A stretch of DNA of 45,203 nucleotides from QZLE01 sp033852135. GTDB lineage: Bacteria > Pseudomonadota > Gammaproteobacteria > QZLD01. Positions 24,872 through 33,375 of the stretch are shown here, piece after piece. The DNA is taken from positions 1 through 45,203 of the forward strand of contig JAWSVB010000023.1 in the NCBI GenBank assembly GCA_033852135.1, in the 5' to 3' direction. The notes beneath the pieces are model-generated. The model saw nothing but the letters and a program-made list of their open reading frames with translations, did not search any database and was not told the DNA's origin. How positions within the stretch are numbered: the stretch's first letter is position 1; each line of letters opens with the position of its first letter. Made by a program: the position numbers and the translations under genes.

Positions 24872-27448
24872 ATGCGTTTAGATAGATTGACAAGCAAATT
24901 ACAAGAAGCCCTTTCAGATGCCCAGAGTCTAGCGATTGGTAATGACAACCAGTTTGTTGAGGCGGTGCACCTCATGGCAGCCCTTATCGACCAAGAGGGG
25001 GGGAGTGTCAGATATCTATTTAACCAAATTAATGTGAATGTGTTTTCTCTTAGGTCACTACTTGGAGAAGCTCTAGAGCGCCTTCCTGATGTTGAGGGTG
25101 CGGATGGTGATATCCGTATCTCTAATGACCTGGCTAAGCTCCTTAATCGTGCTGATAAAATTGCGCAGAAGCGTAAAGATTCTTATATCTCTAGTGAAGT
25201 TGTGGTTCTTGCTGCAGTAGAAGATCAGGGGTTGCTGGGAATTATTCTGAAGAAGGTTGGAGTTGATAAAGCCGCTTTAGAAAAAGCTATTGATGACATG
25301 CGTAATGGGGAGAAAATTGATGATCAGGGTGCAGAAGAGCAGCGCCAGGCATTAGAAAAATACACCATAGATTTAACCATGCGCGCCGAACTTGGCAAGC
25401 TTGACCCTGTTATAGGCAGAGATGATGAGATTCGCAGAACGATTCAGGTTTTGCAAAGACGGACCAAAAATAATCCAGTGCTTATTGGTGAACCAGGTGT
25501 TGGTAAAACTGCAATTGTAGAAGGTCTGGCGCAGAGAATTATCAATGGTGAAGTGCCGGAAGGGTTGAAGAATAAACGAGTCCTCTCTTTGGATATGGGT
25601 TCTCTGATTGCTGGAGCTAAATTCCGCGGTGAGTTTGAGGAGCGTCTTAAAGCAGTTCTAAATGATTTGTCGAAACAGGAGGGGCAAATAATCCTGTTTA
25701 TCGATGAAATTCACACCATGGTTGGCGCGGGTAAAACCGAAGGGTCGATGGATGCTGGGAATATGCTTAAGCCAGCTTTAGCAAGGGGTGAATTGCACTG
25801 TGTAGGTGCTACAACTCTTAATGAATACCGGAATGATATTGAGAAAGATGCTGCTTTGGAAAGACGCTTTCAAAAGGTGTTAGTCGATGAGCCAAGTGAA
25901 GAGGACACAATTGCTATTTTGCGTGGATTAAAAGAGCGCTATGAGGTACATCATGGTGTTGATGTTACCGATCCGGCAATTATTGCTGCAGCAACATTGT
26001 CGCATCGATACATCACAGACAGGCAGTTACCGGATAAAGCTATCGATCTAATTGATGAAGCGGCAAGCCAGATTAGGATGGAGATTGACTCTAAGCCAGA
26101 GGCGATGGATAAGCTGGAGAGAAGACTTATCCAGTTTAAAATTGAGCGTGAAGCATTAAATAAAGAGAGTGATGAGGCCTCAAAAAAACGGCTGAAAAAT
26201 CTGGAAAGCGATATCAAGAAGATTGAAAAAGAGTTCAAAGAGATGGATGAGGTGTGGCAGTCTGAAAAGGCAGCGGTACAAGGCACTCACACTATCAAAG
26301 AGAATTTGGAAAAGGTTAGGCAGGAGCTGGAGAACTCACGTAGAGCCGGTGATTTAGCACGTATGTCAGAGCTGCAATATGGGAGAATCCCAGAGCTTGA
26401 GCATCAGCTTGATTTAGCTTCTCATGCCGAAATGCAAGAGATGTCACTGCTTAGAAATAAAGTTACTGAAGAGGAGATTGCCGAGGTAGTCTCTAAGTGG
26501 ACCGGAATACCGGTTTCAAAAATGCTTGAAGGGGAGCGGGAAAAACTGCTGCGTATGGAAGAGGCTTTGGCCAAAAGAGTTGTAGGTCAAGATGAGGCTC
26601 TCGGCTATGTTGCTAATGCAATTCGTCGTTCGCGAGCAGGTTTGTCTGACCCCAATCGACCTAATGGCTCGTTCATGTTTTTAGGCCCAACAGGTGTGGG
26701 TAAAACAGAGCTGTGTAAGGCTTTGTCTGAATTTATGTTCGATACCGAAGAGGCAATTGTGCGTATCGATATGTCAGAGTTTATGGAGCAGCATTCCGTA
26801 GCAAAACTGATTGGCGCACCTCCTGGTTATGTTGGTTATGAGCAGGGTGGCTATCTAACTGAGGCGATAAGAAGAAGGCCCTATTCTGTAATTTTGTTAG
26901 ATGAGATGGAAAAAGCACATCCTGATGTGTTTAATATTCTGCTACAAGTATTGGATGATGGCAGATTAACAGATGGACAGGGTAGAACTGTAGACTTCAA
27001 AAATACCGTGATAATCATGACATCTAATATAGGCTCACAAGTTATTCAAGAGCTGTCAGGTTGCGATAGATCTGATGAGATAAAAGATGCGGTAATGGAG
27101 ATAGTGGAGCAGAATTTCCGCCCAGAATTTCTTAATCGCTTAGATGAATTGATAGTGTTCCACCCATTAGGGAAAGAGCAGATAAGATCTATAACCGAAG
27201 TGCAGATTGAATACTTACGCAAAAGACTTCTTGCTCGTGATATCGATCTAAAGCTATCTGTTAAGGCGCTAGATAAAATCGGCGAAGCAGGCTTTGATCC
27301 AGTTTATGGGGCAAGACCGCTTAAACGAGAGATTCAGCGTCAGCTTGAAAACCCGCTGGCACAGGAAATTTTATCTGGAACATTTATGCCGGGAGATACT
27401 ATCCATATTGATGTAGATGGTGATGTGTTGGTTTCTGCGAAGGGTTAA
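24872..27448 (+). CDS. clpB: ATP-dependent protein disaggregase ClpB
   Basis: ClpB works with DnaK to rescue aggregated proteins after stress. The 858-aa length is standard. The N-domain starts MRLDRLTSKLQEALSDAQSL. The first AAA+ module has Walker A GEPGVGKT at about 206-213 and FIDEIHTMVGAG. The coiled-coil M-domain spans about 400-520. The second module has GPTGVGKTEL and VILLDEMEKAHPDVFNILLQ. An internal Met near residue 150 could give the shorter isoform known in E. coli, though no start signal was checked. It is monocistronic in appearance and preceded by a consensus sigma-32 promoter. It is distinct from the T6SS clpV at 157. Confidence 0.98.
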   Translation: MRLDRLTSKLQEALSDAQSLAIGNDNQFVEAVHLMAALIDQEGGSVRYLFNQINVNVFSLRSLLGEALERLPDVEGADGDIRISNDLAKLLNRADKIAQKRKDSYISSEVVVLAAVEDQGLLGIILKKVGVDKAALEKAIDDMRNGEKIDDQGAEEQRQALEKYTIDLTMRAELGKLDPVIGRDDEIRRTIQVLQRRTKNNPVLIGEPGVGKTAIVEGLAQRIINGEVPEGLKNKRVLSLDMGSLIAGAKFRGEFEERLKAVLNDLSKQEGQIILFIDEIHTMVGAGKTEGSMDAGNMLKPALARGELHCVGATTLNEYRNDIEKDAALERRFQKVLVDEPSEEDTIAILRGLKERYEVHHGVDVTDPAIIAAATLSHRYITDRQLPDKAIDLIDEAASQIRMEIDSKPEAMDKLERRLIQFKIEREALNKESDEASKKRLKNLESDIKKIEKEFKEMDEVWQSEKAAVQGTHTIKENLEKVRQELENSRRAGDLARMSELQYGRIPELEHQLDLASHAEMQEMSLLRNKVTEEEIAEVVSKWTGIPVSKMLEGEREKLLRMEEALAKRVVGQDEALGYVANAIRRSRAGLSDPNRPNGSFMFLGPTGVGKTELCKALSEFMFDTEEAIVRIDMSEFMEQHSVAKLIGAPPGYVGYEQGGYLTEAIRRRPYSVILLDEMEKAHPDVFNILLQVLDDGRLTDGQGRTVDFKNTVIIMTSNIGSQVIQELSGCDRSDEIKDAVMEIVEQNFRPEFLNRLDELIVFHPLGKEQIRSITEVQIEYLRKRLLARDIDLKLSVKALDKIGEAGFDPVYGARPLKREIQRQLENPLAQEILSGTFMPGDTIHIDVDGDVLVSAKG

Positions 27449-27494
27449 GTAATAAGATGGGACTATTTATTGTTTTTCAATTGAGAGAGTGAAA

Positions 27495-28442
27495 TCACTG
27501 CCTGAAAACGGCATCAACAGCATGATTGTAGTCTTCAACGGTTTTGGCGCGGAAAATATTTGATAGCAATTTGTCTGAGACAGTAAATGATTTTATCAGG
27601 AAGCCCCATATTTCCTTTATCTTGTTTAGAAGGTGTGTCGGGCCAAATAGTATTTCTTCATAGGCTTTATAAAGATCGTCATGGAACATTTTTAAGATTT
27701 GTGACTGGCTGGCAGGTTGTGTATCACCTTTGAGTAAAGATGGTAGAAATGGGTTGGATATGGCCCAACGTCCAATCATCCATTCTCTGATTTCCGGGAA
27801 TCTTGAGCGCAGCATCTCAAAAGTGGCGACATCTTTTATGTCGCCGTTATACATAATATTGTGGGATGAAAGTGCGGCCGCTTGTGAGAAAGAATTAAGA
27901 TCGACTGTTCCATCATACATCTGCTTTCCAGTTCGGGGATGAATGATGATTTTTTTTAACGGATAGTTATTGAATATTGGCATAAGATCAAATAATTCAT
28001 TTTGATCATACAGGCCGAGCCGAACTTTTATAGATATTTCAATATCTGTTTTTTCATATATCTGATCAAGGAAATCCTGAATCATATCTTTATGCGGTAG
28101 AAAGCCGGATCCTTTCTTTTTTGTTGTTACTGTGGGGGAAGGGCATCCCATATTTAGATTTACTTCACCATAGCCTAGTTCTTTAATCATTTTTGCAGTG
28201 TCGATGAAACTAGCTGCATCATTGCCGATGACCTGAGGGATAATGGCTAGTTGAGAGTTGTTATTCGGTAAGATATCTTTGAATTGTTTTTCCCTTCTCT
28301 TGGCAGAGGTTCTTTCAGAACGAATGGTGCTGATGAAAGGTGCTATGGCGTAATCAAAACCGTGGAAGTGGCGTTGGTAACAATTGCGAAAAACATGGTT
28401 GGTGATGCCATGCATCGGGGCCAGATAGAGGGTTGGCTGCAA
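27495..28442 (-). CDS. tRNA-dihydrouridine synthase family protein (DusC-like)
   Basis: Dus enzymes use FMN and NADPH to reduce uridines in tRNA D-loops. The 315-aa protein has the N-terminal FMN-barrel motif LAPMHGITNHVFRNCYQR, the catalytic-cysteine motif NMGCPSPTV followed by KGSGFL, the KVRLG strand, IIHPRTGKQMYDG and IMYNGDI, then MIGRWA. Spacing and motifs look closest to the DusC/DusB-like part of the family, but the subtype is not certain. It lies 6 bp after the pentapeptide-repeat gene on the same strand and is probably cotranscribed with it. Confidence 0.88.
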   Translation of the reverse strand: MQPTLYLAPMHGITNHVFRNCYQRHFHGFDYAIAPFISTIRSERTSAKRREKQFKDILPNNNSQLAIIPQVIGNDAASFIDTAKMIKELGYGEVNLNMGCPSPTVTTKKKGSGFLPHKDMIQDFLDQIYEKTDIEISIKVRLGLYDQNELFDLMPIFNNYPLKKIIIHPRTGKQMYDGTVDLNSFSQAAALSSHNIMYNGDIKDVATFEMLRSRFPEIREWMIGRWAISNPFLPSLLKGDTQPASQSQILKMFHDDLYKAYEEILFGPTHLLNKIKEIWGFLIKSFTVSDKLLSNIFRAKTVEDYNHAVDAVFRQ

Positions 28443-28448
28443 AAGTAA

Positions 28449-29102
28449 TTACTCCCCATCAAATCTATTAAGCTGCTCTTCCCAGTCTTCATCGAGTATC
28501 TTGCCATCCCATGGGGCTTTGCCATAATACAGGGCGCCCTCGGCGGTGATATCGATAAACTTTGCCTTGGTGATGGTGATTTTGCGCAGGTCGGTTCTAT
28601 CAAAGGTGCACTTTTCAAATAGTGTGTCTTCGGTAGATGCATCGCGCAGGCATGAATCTGTTAGGTCGGTATTGATAAATGAGGATTTATCGAAGTTATT
28701 TTCAACGAGTGATGCAGATTGAATCGAGCACCCTTCAAATAGAGAGGAATCTGCTTTGCACAGCAGGATGTTTGCTTGGTCCATCTGACAGTTGGTGAAT
28801 TTTGATGCGCAAAGATTTACTCTTTGCAGGTGGATGTTAGATAGATTGGCATTATCGACGATAACCTCTTTCCAGTTTGCATCCTGCACATAGGTGAAGT
28901 CCATAGTGGTATTGGATAGGTTGCAGTTGGATAGGTTAGAGCCTGATATGGTAGCACCGGAAAAATTGATTCCTGATAGGTCTAAGCCGCGTAGATCGAT
29001 AAGCATCAGGTCGGCATCGATGAGATTGCCATCTTTTCCAAGCTCAGACAACAACGCTTCACGTGAGGTGAAGCGTTGTCGTTTTGAGTCTTTTACTGAC
29101 AT
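28449..29102 (-). CDS. Pentapeptide-repeat protein
   Basis: The 217-aa protein contains A(D/N)LXX-type pentapeptide repeats from about residue 27 to 185 (LIDADLMLIDLRGLDLSGIN, ISGSNLSNCNLSNTTM, VDNANLSNIHLQ). This predicts a right-handed quadrilateral beta-helix. The C-terminal ~30 residues are acidic and non-repetitive. No signal peptide is visible, so it is likely cytosolic. Members of this fold include gyrase-protecting proteins and adaptors; nothing here fixes the role. It probably shares a transcript with the downstream dus gene and perhaps with korAB, whose stop lies 36 bp upstream. Its first codons contain a 12-bp inverted repeat. Confidence 0.85.
   Translation of the reverse strand: MSVKDSKRQRFTSREALLSELGKDGNLIDADLMLIDLRGLDLSGINFSGATISGSNLSNCNLSNTTMDFTYVQDANWKEVIVDNANLSNIHLQRVNLCASKFTNCQMDQANILLCKADSSLFEGCSIQSASLVENNFDKSSFINTDLTDSCLRDASTEDTLFEKCTFDRTDLRKITITKAKFIDITAEGALYYGKAPWDGKILDEDWEEQLNRFDGE
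29051..29079 (-). repeat. 12-bp inverted repeat within the 5' coding region of the pentapeptide-repeat gene
   Basis: Bases 29051-29062 and 29068-29079 are perfect inverted copies around a 5-nt loop, covering roughly codons 8-17. In mRNA this would form a stable hairpin starting about 20 nt after the start codon. It could slow initiation or act as a protein-binding site. The pairing is exact, but a function is only inferred. Confidence 0.7.
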
Positions 29103-29138
29103 CTAAGATTTAGACCTTAAAAATTATGTCCTAGGCGC

Positions 29139-30032
29139 TTATGGGCGCGCTAGGTCAATAATTTTATTAATGTCGTAATCTTCGCTGCCATCAACTAGCT
29201 TAACAAGGTCTGCCATTCTCTCGTCTTGAGTTGGGCGTCCCTCGTCTTTAAAGATAAGACCGATAGGTGCTTTGTCTTTCTCTTCAAAATCAGCGACTAA
29301 ATCGATTGCTTTGTGGTAATCGGTTGCGTCGTGGTCTGCAGGTACTTCTTCGATAAGCTCTTTGAAGTATTGTAGTCCATCGATTTTGTTGAATGTTGGG
29401 CAAGGTGAAAGGATGTTCACGTATGAGAACCCTTTGTGCTCAATAGCTTGCTTGATTAGGTCAGCACACATTGCTGGCTTACCTGAGTATGCTTGAGCAA
29501 CGAAACTAGCTTCATAACCCATTAGATATTTAATTGGATTTAGCGGGTCATCAACACCACCGTAAGGAGTTGTGTATGCCTTCATCTCACGACGAGAAGT
29601 TGGTGAAACCTGCCCTTTAGTCAAACCGTAGATGTGGTTATCCATTAGGATGTAGGTCATGTTGATGTTTTTACGCGCTAGGTGAGGCATGTGGCCACCA
29701 CCGATTGAGAAGCCGTCACCGTCACCACCAGTAATGATTACTGGAAGGTCTGGGCGAGCTAGTTGAGCGCCAGTAGCAACAGGAGCAGCACGGCCATGTA
29801 GGGTGTGCATCTTGTATGACTCAACGAAGTAAGGCGTTCTTGAAGAACAACCGATACCAGAGATGTTCATGATCTGGCTAGGATCGATGTTTAACTCAGC
29901 CAGAGCTTTGTACATAGAGTTTAGGATGCCGTGATAACCACATCCAGGGCACCAGATTGGCTTAACTTCTGACTTATAGTCTTTGGCTTCAAGCTGAGTA
30001 GCGGCTTGTTTGTATTGATTCTTAGAAGTCAT
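29139..30032 (-). CDS. korB: 2-oxoacid:ferredoxin oxidoreductase beta subunit (KorB-like)
   Basis: The beta subunit binds thiamine diphosphate and a [4Fe-4S] cluster. With KorA it oxidises 2-oxoglutarate (probable substrate) to succinyl-CoA with ferredoxin, or runs in reverse. Cluster ligands are visible in WCPGCGYHG, GIGCSS and LSPCPTFN. The TPP motif is GGDGDGFSIGGGH with a downstream DNHIYGLTKGQ. The length of 297 aa fits the two-subunit type. Its ATG overlaps the korA stop by one base (TAATG). The assignment to 2-oxoglutarate rather than pyruvate follows from family resemblance and is not proven. Confidence 0.9.
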   Translation of the reverse strand: MTSKNQYKQAATQLEAKDYKSEVKPIWCPGCGYHGILNSMYKALAELNIDPSQIMNISGIGCSSRTPYFVESYKMHTLHGRAAPVATGAQLARPDLPVIITGGDGDGFSIGGGHMPHLARKNINMTYILMDNHIYGLTKGQVSPTSRREMKAYTTPYGGVDDPLNPIKYLMGYEASFVAQAYSGKPAMCADLIKQAIEHKGFSYVNILSPCPTFNKIDGLQYFKELIEEVPADHDATDYHKAIDLVADFEEKDKAPIGLIFKDEGRPTQDERMADLVKLVDGSEDYDINKIIDLARP

Positions 30033-31747
30033 TATAGAACCTCCTTCACTTTATCAACGATCATTGCCGGAGTGAATGGCAGGCCGCCGCAAATGGTGTA
30101 TGGAATTGGTGAAATTGAAGTTTCTGCACGGATAAAGTGAGAAAGTTGACCTTGGTAGTTAATCTCTGGAACCAGGATCTTGTCACACTTAGCTGCAAAT
30201 GCTTCGTATTGCTCAACAGGCATTGGCCAAAGTAGTTTAGGGTAGAAACCTTTAGCTTTGATACCTTCAGCATTAAGTCGCTCAATAGCTTCACGTACAA
30301 CACCGATGGTGCTTCCCCAAGTGATGATGCCAATTGGCGCATCAGCGTCAGCATCGCCATCGATCTCAACTGGTGGATAGCTATCAAGAATGCTCTTGAA
30401 TTTATTGAAACGCTTGTCTTGCATCTTCTGGCGATGTGCAGGAGCCATAAATGGAGCACCTTTCTCATTGTGCTCAAGGCCGGTAGCGATATGCATACCA
30501 CCAGGTGTGCCAGGATCGCACATTGGAGATATGTTATCTTCAGTAAGCTCATAGCGCTTGAATTCGCCTTCACCGTTCCAACGCTTTCTTTCCACAATCT
30601 TGATTTTGCTTGGGTCAGGGGTTGGGATTGTTTGAGTTGAGAATGCTAGAGAACCGTCGGTTAGAAGAAGTACAGGGATCTGGTACTCTTCTGTCATATT
30701 CAGACCTTCGACAGTCATATTGATACAATCAGCAACATCTTCTACCGCCATAACTACACGAGGGCTATCACCGTGGCCACCAGCGATAGAGATCATTAGA
30801 TCTGATTGCTCGTGCTTGGTTGGCATACCTGTAGATGGGCCGCCACGCTGTACGTTAACGATAAGCGCTGGTGTCTCAGACATTGTTGACATGCCTATCA
30901 TTTCGCTCATAAGAGCAACACCTGGGCCAGAAGTAGCGGTCATGGAACGCTTACCAGCGTATGAAGCACCAAGAACCTGAGCGATAGAAGCGATCTCGTC
31001 TTCTGCTTGAATTAATGTTCCGCCGGTCTTTGGAATGTGGGTAGCTACGTATTTAGCAACTTCAGTTGCAGGTGTGATTGGATAAGCTGAGAAGAAGTCC
31101 AGCTTTCCAAGGATAGCTCCAAGGCCAACACCATCGTTACCAGAGATAACGATTACGTCTTTTGGCTCTTTAGCATCTGCTACATTAAATGGGTCGGTCT
31201 TCTGAAGTGCAGAAGCTTGCTCAATCCCTTTTTCGAAAGCAGCGCGGTTTTTCTCTTGAACTTCTTCGCCTTTTTTGGCGAATTTGTCTGAGATTACGTC
31301 CCAAAGTACTGTCTCATCAATGTTGAAAAGCTTGGAAAGAGCGCCAAGAGCTACAAGGTTTTTGGTCTGCTTGCTGCCAACTTCTTTAGCAGTTTTTGAC
31401 ATGGTTATTGGGTATGTGAATACACCTTCATGTTCTTCTGGCTCAAAATCACCCTCAGCATCATAAACAAAAGCTGTTCCTGGTTTTAGTAGGTGCTTGT
31501 TTAGTTCGTATGATTCACCATTGAATGCACAGAACACATCGAATGTATCGCCCTGGTTGTAAATTTTGTTATCGCTTACTCGGGTTTGATACATAGCGTA
31601 GCCGCCACGAATTTCAGCAGGGAAGGTTTTGAATGTGTAAACTTCCAGGCCTGCGCGAGCGCATGCTGCTGCGATAAAATCACCAGCAGAGATGACGCCT
31701 TCGCCACCTTCTCCAGCAACACGAATGATTAAGTCACTTTTTGACAT
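30032..31747 (-). CDS. korA: 2-oxoacid:ferredoxin oxidoreductase fused gamma-alpha subunit (KorA-like)
   Basis: The first ~190 residues are the gamma domain (VAGEGGEGVISAGDFIAAAC, FPAEIRGGYAMYQTRVSD), fused to the alpha domain (~200-571). The alpha part has FSAYPITPATEV, QAEDEIASIAQVLGASYAGK, TATSGPGVALMSE and VQRGGPSTGMPTKHEQSD, the CoA/TPP-interface motifs of the KorA class. The length is 571 aa. A strong ribosome site, GGAGG, precedes the ATG by 4 nt. Together with korB it forms a two-gene operon. The enzyme gives a ferredoxin-linked alternative to the 2-oxoglutarate dehydrogenase complex. Confidence 0.92.
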   Translation of the reverse strand: MSKSDLIIRVAGEGGEGVISAGDFIAAACARAGLEVYTFKTFPAEIRGGYAMYQTRVSDNKIYNQGDTFDVFCAFNGESYELNKHLLKPGTAFVYDAEGDFEPEEHEGVFTYPITMSKTAKEVGSKQTKNLVALGALSKLFNIDETVLWDVISDKFAKKGEEVQEKNRAAFEKGIEQASALQKTDPFNVADAKEPKDVIVISGNDGVGLGAILGKLDFFSAYPITPATEVAKYVATHIPKTGGTLIQAEDEIASIAQVLGASYAGKRSMTATSGPGVALMSEMIGMSTMSETPALIVNVQRGGPSTGMPTKHEQSDLMISIAGGHGDSPRVVMAVEDVADCINMTVEGLNMTEEYQIPVLLLTDGSLAFSTQTIPTPDPSKIKIVERKRWNGEGEFKRYELTEDNISPMCDPGTPGGMHIATGLEHNEKGAPFMAPAHRQKMQDKRFNKFKSILDSYPPVEIDGDADADAPIGIITWGSTIGVVREAIERLNAEGIKAKGFYPKLLWPMPVEQYEAFAAKCDKILVPEINYQGQLSHFIRAETSISPIPYTICGGLPFTPAMIVDKVKEVL

Positions 31748-32155
31748 AGTTCCTCCGTAGGGGGTTTTTGTCGTTTTATGGATACACTTACCAATTATGG
31801 CTGGTGCTACCCAAGCTTTAAAAAATTTAGTTAGTGTTTAAACCTCAAGTCCGCTTTGAAATTTAATCTAGAAGTGTATAGCCGCTGAGTTTAGGAGACC
31901 TTTTAACCTGATTCCTTTTGGGTTTAAATAGTCTGGCTGCGACGCAAAGCACTTCTGTAGCCAAAAGCGCCCGTATTATACACTAAAAAAATGCAAATCG
32001 CACAACGGGGGTAAGTGTTTGATAAGTAGTGTTTTTTATTGTTTATGTTTGGGGCTGTTTAAATAGTTGTAGTTCGAATAGTTATCGGTCATGAAGGGAG
32101 GGGTGAATTGTTCACGCGCGTGAACAATTCAAAGGTTTAATTGTTGTTGGGCAAA
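31748..32155 (-). promoter_or_regulatory. korA upstream region with -10 box and long leader
   Basis: This 408-bp stretch between korA and the GGDEF gene has no convincing ORF. A perfect TATAAT on the minus strand lies at 31980-31975, with only a weak -35 (TTGTGC, 19-bp spacer). If it is used, korA has an untranslated leader of about 220 nt of unknown structure. A 28-bp palindrome lies further upstream and is listed separately. Confidence 0.4.
32104..32131. repeat. 28-bp perfect palindrome downstream of the GGDEF gene
   Basis: Two 14-bp halves meet at 32117/32118 without a loop; the core reads GTTCACGCGCGTGAAC. It lies 24 bp after the GGDEF stop codon and about 125 bp upstream of the korA -10 box. 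No T run follows on either strand, so it is a poor intrinsic terminator. It looks more like a binding site for a dimeric regulator or an mRNA 3'-end stabiliser. Confidence 0.85.
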
Positions 32156-32929
32156 TTATTGTTGGGCGATAGTTAAATCACGCCCATTACGTTTTGCTCT
32201 GTACAATGCTGTATCTGCATCTGAGTATAGTTGTTTCTCGCCACCTGGTTCGTATACGTCGGTGCAGGAAACACCAATTGATGCAGTAACTTTAAGTTCG
32301 ATATCGTCTTGTACGACTATAGTTTGCTCTTTGATGGTTTTGCGTACTCTCTCTGCGACCTGCACAGCTTGAGCCATGGTGCAGTTAGGGAGTAGGAGTA
32401 CAAACTCTTCGCCACCAACTCGAGCGGCAATCTCATTGATGCGACGAGATTTAACTATTGCGCCGGCAACTACCTTTAGAACTTGGTCCCCAGCAGGGTG
32501 GCCATAAGTATCATTAATTTTTTTAAAATAATCCAAGTCGATAATCATAAGTGCTAAAGGTGCTCTGCTGCGGTCAATGCTGTTATAAGCTTCGGTAAGC
32601 CTGTAGTACAGATAGCGGATGTTATATAGGCCGGTCAGAGGGTCGTGTAGTGCCATTTCGGCAGATGTCTTCTCATTTCTGCTTTGATAGGCGATAAAAG
32701 TGCAAAAGAAGAGCAAGGAACCGCCAAACATATAAGTGTAGAGGAGGATGTTGCTCTCAATTTCACTTAGCAGAGGTTGTTTAAAAGCAAAATATTGGAT
32801 TGCTAACCACCCAGCAGGAGGCAGAATAGCTAAAGTTATGGCACCGAAAAAACGCCAGATAAAAGGCTTTCTTTTTATTACGCGACCACTTTTTTTATGG
32901 TCAATATGCGCGTGAATATTTGCATTCAT
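32156..32929 (-). CDS. Membrane diguanylate cyclase (GGDEF domain)
   Basis: The protein makes cyclic di-GMP from two GTP if active. Two transmembrane helices occupy about residues 27-50 (FFGAITLAILPPAGWLAIQY) and 62-80 (ILLYTYMFGGSLLFFCTFIA). The GGDEF domain (~95-255) has DPLTGLYNIRYLYYRL, IDLDYFKKINDTYGHPAGD and the active-site RVGGEEF. The allosteric I-site, usually RxxD five residues before the motif, reads RINE, so product inhibition may be weakened. The length is 257 aa and there is no recognised sensor domain. It is apparently a single-gene unit. Confidence 0.93.
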   Translation of the reverse strand: MNANIHAHIDHKKSGRVIKRKPFIWRFFGAITLAILPPAGWLAIQYFAFKQPLLSEIESNILLYTYMFGGSLLFFCTFIAYQSRNEKTSAEMALHDPLTGLYNIRYLYYRLTEAYNSIDRSRAPLALMIIDLDYFKKINDTYGHPAGDQVLKVVAGAIVKSRRINEIAARVGGEEFVLLLPNCTMAQAVQVAERVRKTIKEQTIVVQDDIELKVTASIGVSCTDVYEPGGEKQLYSDADTALYRAKRNGRDLTIAQQ

Positions 32930-33375
32930 TTAAACACCCAGTAGCCAAGCTTTATTAAGTCATTGGCATAAAAGTAGTAACTAGTTAGTTAATTGTTACT
33001 AAAGTTCCCATAATTTTTCTTCGTTGAGTCATAGGTATAGCATATTTTTAAACATAAATGCAGCTCAATAATTTGTTAACAGTCATTATTGGGTGAAAAA
33101 AGTAAGTTCGAGTGTAGTTGTGTAAAGTTAATGGTATGAAAAATAGGTGGTTATTCTATTATGCCTTGCTGTTTTTAATGCACTGTAAAGTAGATATTAG
33201 CACTAGATTAATCCACGTTATTAATAGCAAAATCAAAAAAATATTACTGTTTGCTTGATTTAATTGCTTGCAGAATATAGATTTAGTGCGTTTTTAGTCT
33301 AATCAAAATGCGTTGTTTAATCTTAATAATGCACTCGGTTGAACCCATAAGATCTTATTTTTGAGGGTATTTTTT
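32930..33375. promoter_or_regulatory. Divergent spacer between the GGDEF gene and ackA
   Basis: About 446 bp of very AT-rich DNA separates the divergent genes. For the GGDEF gene a minus-strand pair TTGAGC (33068-33063) and TATGCT (33044-33039) with an 18-bp gap is a possible promoter. For ackA the best plus-strand pair is TTGATT (33255-33260) and TAGATT (33278-33283) with a 17-bp gap. Both are weak. No credible gene or RNA was recognised. Confidence 0.3.

Noticed and set aside
33136..33258. Possible 40-aa peptide with a hydrophobic start and a Cys (MKNRWLFYYALLFLMHC) in the spacer before ackA
   Set aside because: It lacks a ribosome site, lies in very AT-rich DNA, and has no independent support; it was left uncalled.
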